From: DASRVA01 sp050732935
GTDB taxonomy: Bacteria; Gemmatimonadota; Gemmatimonadetes; JACCXV01; JAHWKZ01
Assembly (NCBI GenBank): GCA_050732935.1
Contig: JBOHRW010000090.1
Location: 1 to 16,931, forward strand
Direction of reading: 5' to 3'
Length of the DNA: 16,931 bases
Shown here: positions 14,032 through 16,931 of the stretch, piece after piece
How the letters are laid out: each line of letters starts with the position of its first letter
Position numbering within the stretch: position 1 is the stretch's first letter
Position numbers and translations under genes: made by a program
Notes under the pieces: generated by a model
What the model was told of the DNA's origin: nothing
Databases searched by the model: none
The model's input: the letters and a program-made list of their open reading frames with translations, nothing else

Positions 14032-15044
14032 GGCGCTCCGAATTCATCACCTGGTCGGAGCTGAAGGTCGGCATCCTGGTAGCCGTCGGGCTGGCGCTTT
14101 TCGTGATCGCGCTGTTCACGCTCGGTGGACGGCTGGGCATCTTCGCCCCCAGGTACACGCTCTACACCCTCATGCCCAGCGTCTCGGGCCTGTCACCGGG
14201 CGCCCCGGTGCGTCTGGCCGGCGTCGGTGTCGGCTCGGTCGAGCGGGTCCGGTTCATCGACGCCGCCTCCCGGGACAGCCTGGATCGACGCATGCTGAAC
14301 GCCTACGGGGACTCCCTCGGAGACCGCGCGATCATCGTGGAGTTCAACGTCGACCAGGACGTGCGGGACAAGGTCACCCGCTCGTCCCGGGTCAAGATCG
14401 GCACCGTTGGCCTCCTTGGGGACAAGTATCTCGATCTGGAGGTCGGCGACCCGCGGGAGCCCGTCCTCGAGGAGGGCGACATCGTCCTCGACGAGCAGCC
14501 CATCGACTACGAGGGGCTGATCGCTCGCGCGGCAGAGGGGGTCGAGGAGCTGGTCGGCTCGCTCGAGGGGAGCCGCCAGATCATCACGTCCATCAACGAG
14601 GGGCAGGGGACGCTGGGCAAGCTCATCAACGATCCCGAGCTGTACAACGAGTGGTTCAGGCTCTCGCAGCGCGGAACCACGCTGCTCGAGGAGATCCGCA
14701 CGGGAGACGGAACGCTGGCGGCGCTCATCAACGACGAGCAGCTCTACGAGCAGCTCGTCACGACGACCGCCGACTTGGCCGGGCTGACGACGTCCATCCG
14801 CCAGGGGGATGGCACGCTGGGCCGGCTGATCCAGGACGATGTGCTGTACACCGAGCTCGTGGCCACCGTTCGCGAGGGGCAGGCTTTGATTCAGGAGCTC
14901 AATAGCGGCGACGGGACGATGGCCAAGCTCGTCAACGATCCCACCCTCTACGAGCGGCTGGACCGCTTCATCGTGGAGGCGCAGACGCTGATGACGGACC
15001 TGCAGCAGCATCCGCGGAAGTATATCAACCTGGAGATCTTCTAG
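14028..15044 (+). CDS. mlaD: MlaD-type MCE-domain protein
   Basis: A 338-residue substrate-binding subunit of the Mla transporter. One N-terminal membrane helix (about residues 14-36) anchors it in the inner membrane; no lipobox. The MCE domain (about 40-145) shows PSVSGLSPGAPVRLAGVGVGSV and the hydrophobic pore-loop region VGLLGDKYLDLEVG. It contains an extra charged segment (DAASRDSLDRRMLNAYGDSL) where many homologues have a short turn. The periplasmic C-terminal half carries four repeats starting at residues 192, 226, 260 and 294, each GxGT-(L/M)-xx-L-(I/V)-x-D-xx-LY, in exact 34-residue register and separated by probable helices. MCE proteins form hexameric rings that conduct lipid through a central pore. 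Translation is coupled to mlaF. Confidence 0.93.
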   Translation: MRRSEFITWSELKVGILVAVGLALFVIALFTLGGRLGIFAPRYTLYTLMPSVSGLSPGAPVRLAGVGVGSVERVRFIDAASRDSLDRRMLNAYGDSLGDRAIIVEFNVDQDVRDKVTRSSRVKIGTVGLLGDKYLDLEVGDPREPVLEEGDIVLDEQPIDYEGLIARAAEGVEELVGSLEGSRQIITSINEGQGTLGKLINDPELYNEWFRLSQRGTTLLEEIRTGDGTLAALINDEQLYEQLVTTTADLAGLTTSIRQGDGTLGRLIQDDVLYTELVATVREGQALIQELNSGDGTMAKLVNDPTLYERLDRFIVEAQTLMTDLQQHPRKYINLEIF

Positions 15045-15061
15045 GGGTTTGCGCGCGCCGC

Positions 15062-15175
15062 GGGCGAGGACTCCGTCGTCGGCGGGCGCTCCGCTTCGGC
15101 GAGCCTCCTCGGCCTTCGGCCTGCGGGGTCTCGCCTTGCTCCCCGCGCACACCGCCTCCTCTGGAGTCCTCGCCC
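15062..15175. repeat. Long inverted repeat in the mlaD-lgt convergent gap
   Basis: GGGCGAGGACTCC (15062-15074) is exactly repeated as its reverse complement GGAGTCCTCGCCC (15163-15175). The enclosed 88 bases hold smaller hairpins (GGCC-TTC-GGCC and CGGGG...CCCCG). No gene is visible in 15045-15230. It may serve as a bidirectional terminator or be a copy of a palindromic intergenic repeat family. Confidence 0.6.
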
Positions 15176-15230
15176 CGCGCTCCACCGTCCGAGGGACTCT
15201 CCAGTCGATGTGACTTTCCTGGCTACCGGG

Positions 15231-16007
15231 TCAGGCGGGGGCGGGGGTCTCTCTCGGTGTGGTGTGGACGGGGTGGCGGCGGACCCAGGCGATGCCGGCG
15301 ACGCCGATGACGACGAAGCCGATCGCGAACCACTGGGCCGCGGTCAGGCCGAAGGCGATCTCCACGTTCACGCGCCAGAACTCGACCACGAACCGCTCGA
15401 TCCCCGCCAGGACCATGAACTCGAAGAAGAGAAAGCCGTCCGGGTAGCCCTTCTTCCGCTGGCTCCAGAGGAGCAGGAAGATGGGCAACGTCATGGCGAT
15501 CTCGTAGAGCTGAGTGGGATGGACGGGCACGGTCGTGGGCGGGCTTCCCTCGGGGAAGGCGACCCCCCACGCCAGGTCGGTCGGCTTCCCGTAGTCGTCC
15601 CCCACCAGGAAGCAGCCGGTCCGGCCGAGCATGTAGCCGACCGGGATGGCGACGGCGCACGAGTCGACCGCCGCGCGGAGCGGGTACTTGCGCCACCTGA
15701 GCCACAGGATCACGCACAGGATCCCGCCGATCAGCCCGCCCCAGTAGGTGAAGCCGCCGCGGGTGAAGATGGTGCCAAGAGGGTCGGCCAGGAACTCGTC
15801 GCCCTGGGCCAGCGCCCAGTAGAGCTTGGAGCCCCCGATCCCCCCCACCATCGCCGCCAGGACGATGTCCTGGGCCGCCCCGCCGTCCCAGCCGCGACGC
15901 TTCCACTCGCTGGCCACGACGAACCCGGCGCCGATGAAGGCGAGAACCAGCATGACGCCGTAGGACGTCACGGTGAAGTCGCCGATGCGGAAGAGGATCG
16001 GATACAT
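15231..16007 (-). CDS. lgt: Prolipoprotein diacylglyceryl transferase
   Basis: A 258-residue polytopic inner-membrane enzyme that moves a diacylglyceryl group from phosphatidylglycerol to the lipobox Cys of prolipoproteins, the first step of lipoprotein maturation. About seven hydrophobic helices are visible. Family signatures: YPILFRIGDFTVTSYGVML at the start, GGIGGSKLYWAL, YWGGLIGG, GYMLGRTGCFLVGDDYG, VHPTQLYE and ERFVVEFWR. Compared with E. coli Lgt, the signature Asn is Cys (GRTGCF) and the HGG motif is WGG; the signature Arg is kept. Two predicted lipoproteins in this window are likely substrates. There is no Shine-Dalgarno; a TATATT box lies 15 nt before ATG 16007. Confidence 0.94.
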   Translation of the reverse strand: MYPILFRIGDFTVTSYGVMLVLAFIGAGFVVASEWKRRGWDGGAAQDIVLAAMVGGIGGSKLYWALAQGDEFLADPLGTIFTRGGFTYWGGLIGGILCVILWLRWRKYPLRAAVDSCAVAIPVGYMLGRTGCFLVGDDYGKPTDLAWGVAFPEGSPPTTVPVHPTQLYEIAMTLPIFLLLWSQRKKGYPDGFLFFEFMVLAGIERFVVEFWRVNVEIAFGLTAAQWFAIGFVVIGVAGIAWVRRHPVHTTPRETPAPA

Positions 16008-16014
16008 CGCGCGG

Positions 16015-16022
16015 CCAATATA
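16015..16022 (-). promoter_or_regulatory. Candidate -10 box for lgt
   Basis: On the - strand TATATTGG starts 15 nt before ATG 16007, just after the tmRNA terminator. The following GGCCGCG resembles the mlaE leader (TAGGTTGGCCGCGG). No clear -35. Confidence 0.4.
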
Positions 16023-16030
16023 ACGAAAGC

Positions 16031-16053
16031 GGGCCCGGCTTCATGCCGGGCCC
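16031..16053 (-). terminator. Intrinsic terminator of tmRNA
   Basis: GGGCCCGGC-ATGAA-GCCGGGCCC (- strand) is a perfect 9-bp stem with a 5-nt loop, 13 nt after the tmRNA 3' end and followed by the T-rich GCTTTCGTTATATT. Confidence 0.7.
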
Positions 16054-16066
16054 GTCATCCTCGCTC

Positions 16067-16441
16067 TGGTGGAGGCGGCGGGAGTCGAACCCGCGTCCGA
16101 AGAAAGCGCAACAGAAGCCGCTACAGGCTTAGCCGGCTGAGCATTGTCCCCGGACGGCCTGCCGCCGACACGCCAGCCACCGGGTGAGCCTTCGTCCCGA
16201 CCGAAGCCGGGCTCTCGTCACGCGCCAGAAGGCGCGGTGCGCGACCAGCCCGTTTTGTCGTCGATCCGTCTCCCGCCGGCGGGCGGCGGCCTGGAGGGGA
16301 TCGGGCTACGTGTTTTTACGCAGCCAGCGCGAAGTTGTCGTTCGCAGCTACTAGGTTCCCAGGACCGTTTAACGTGTGGACCTGAGATGCACGACCTGCT
16401 GCTTCTGCTCCATCCATCCCCGTCGAAGCCGTATCGCCCCC
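16067..16441 (-). ncRNA. ssrA: Transfer-messenger RNA (one-piece tmRNA)
   Basis: A 375-nt tmRNA on the - strand. The 5' end GGGGGCG pairs with 3' CGCCTCC, followed by discriminator A and an encoded CCA (3' end at 16067). The 5' part has the typical GGCTTCGACGGGGATGG stretch, and the 3' tRNA-like domain has a TTCGACTCC T-loop region. The tag frame (16316-16348) reads AANDNFALAA followed by TAA, preceded by CTAGTA, the usual context before the resume codon. The RNA rescues stalled ribosomes with SmpB and tags the nascent chain for proteolysis. A terminator follows at 16031-16053. Confidence 0.96.
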
Positions 16442-16462
16442 ACGAGAGCGTTCAGAGCTCGA

Positions 16463-16473
16463 TATAATATACT
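16463..16473. promoter_or_regulatory. AT-rich promoter patch upstream of tmRNA and the divergent lipoprotein
   Basis: TATAATATACT stands out in GC-rich DNA. On the - strand TATATT (16471-16466), with TGGAAC 18 bp upstream, could drive tmRNA with a leader of about 20 nt removed by RNase P. On the + strand it contains a perfect TATAAT (16463-16468) that could serve the lipoprotein gene, though no good -35 precedes it. Confidence 0.4.
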
Positions 16474-16544
16474 CTCTAGGATGACCCTCGTTCCAGGCCA
16501 CCAGCCACTCACCTGGGCCCCTGCTACGGCCCGATTGGTCCAGG

Positions 16545-16931
16545 ATGTGTAAACGGCTGCGAACGGGTTTATTTCTTCTGGCTCTGACGGTCTTCCACCT
16601 GGGATGCAAAGACTCTTCCGGGCCTGCGGCTTGCACCCAGATTGGCTGCGGCACAAACAATGGTCTGGAGATCGTGCTCGATGACGAGCTTCCTGAGAGC
16701 CTCACCCTGACGATTCATCTGCAGGGCCCCTCGACGATTGTCATCGAATGCTCTGAAGACCAGCCATGCGGCGACCGGATATTCCTTGCAGATTTCACCC
16801 CGTCACACGTCATGATGACTATCACTACCGAATCATTGGATTTCACTGCTGATTTTGCTCTAGCGTATCAGATCACGTATCCCAACACTCCGGACTGCCC
16901 TCCCGAGTGTGAAAGAGCGACGATCGTGGTC
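16545..16931 (+). CDS. N-terminal part of a predicted lipoprotein (cut by window end)
   Basis: ATG 16545 opens a frame with no stop to the last base (129 codons). The N-terminus is a lipoprotein signal peptide: basic MCKRLRTG, hydrophobic LFLLALTVF, then lipobox HLGC with Cys21. The mature part begins KDSSGPAAC and has several further Cys (30, 35 and more downstream) plus beta-like segments such as LTLTIHLQG, suggesting a disulfide-stabilised periplasmic or outer-membrane domain. Function unknown. Its base composition is visibly richer in A/T than the preceding genes, with codons such as TTA, ATA and AGA, hinting at recent acquisition or relaxed codon selection. No strong Shine-Dalgarno. Confidence 0.72.
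   Translation, partial: MCKRLRTGLFLLALTVFHLGCKDSSGPAACTQIGCGTNNGLEIVLDDELPESLTLTIHLQGPSTIVIECSEDQPCGDRIFLADFTPSHVMMTITTESLDFTADFALAYQITYPNTPDCPPECERATIVV

Noticed and set aside
15210..16187. 325-codon + strand frame over lgt and the tmRNA 3' end
   Set aside because: Antisense shadow of lgt; its end (GGGSRTRVRRKRNRSR) is antisense tmRNA. No recognisable domain.
1..16931. CRISPR array, insertion sequence, retron or toxin-antitoxin system
   Set aside because: I found no regular spaced repeats, transposase, reverse transcriptase or recognisable toxin-antitoxin pair; the two small HTH genes fit integrase accessory proteins better.

Overview
The window is GC-rich bacterial DNA, apparently chromosomal. 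The organism is a diderm: it has an MlaE-MlaF-MlaD lipid transporter, a lipoprotein diacylglyceryl transferase and two predicted lipoproteins. GC-rich codon use, a one-piece tmRNA with tag AANDNFALAA, -10 boxes of the form TAnnTTGG and the Lgt variant would fit an uncultured lineage near the FCB/Gemmatimonadota group. That placement is an impression from the sequence, not a demonstrated assignment.

Left end (1-2242): the end of an integrated element. An acidic C-terminus, an excisionase-like HTH protein, a small Xre-like HTH protein and a complete tyrosine recombinase are tightly packed on the + strand. They point at the 3' end of an intact tRNA-Arg(UCU) on the - strand, the likely attachment site. 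A perfect tandem 12-bp repeat lies between integrase and tRNA. The other element end is off the left edge.

2306-9171: a - strand run encodes Ku, a MerR-HTH/TPR fusion, tryptophan 2,3-dioxygenase and a REC-GAF-HD-GYP response regulator. Divergent from ku is ligD (phosphoesterase-ligase-polymerase order). Together ku and ligD make a two-component NHEJ system sharing a short AT-rich divergent promoter patch.

9172-10378: a predicted lipoprotein with an extracytoplasmic domain, then tRNA-Pro(UGG), both on the - strand.

10384-12264: a - strand cluster rph (RNase PH), rdgB (XTP/dITPase), a two-CBS protein and tRNA-Pro. The tRNA begins 5 nt after the CBS stop codon. A good sigma70-type promoter overlaps the end of rdgB and can drive cbs-tRNA separately.

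12350-15044: divergent + strand operon mlaE-mlaF-mlaD (MCE-type phospholipid transport).

15231-16931: lgt (-), ssrA/tmRNA (-) with a clear terminator just before lgt, and the start of a further lipoprotein gene (+) cut by the window end.

The most unusual general feature is a set of genes (rph, mlaE, mlaF, lgt, possibly ligD) with no convincing Shine-Dalgarno sequence and a TAnnnT hexamer 12-15 nt before the start codon, suggesting leaderless mRNAs. Other genes (int, ku, cbs) have good Shine-Dalgarno sites. I found no CRISPR array, insertion sequence, rRNA operon or clearly novel defence system.
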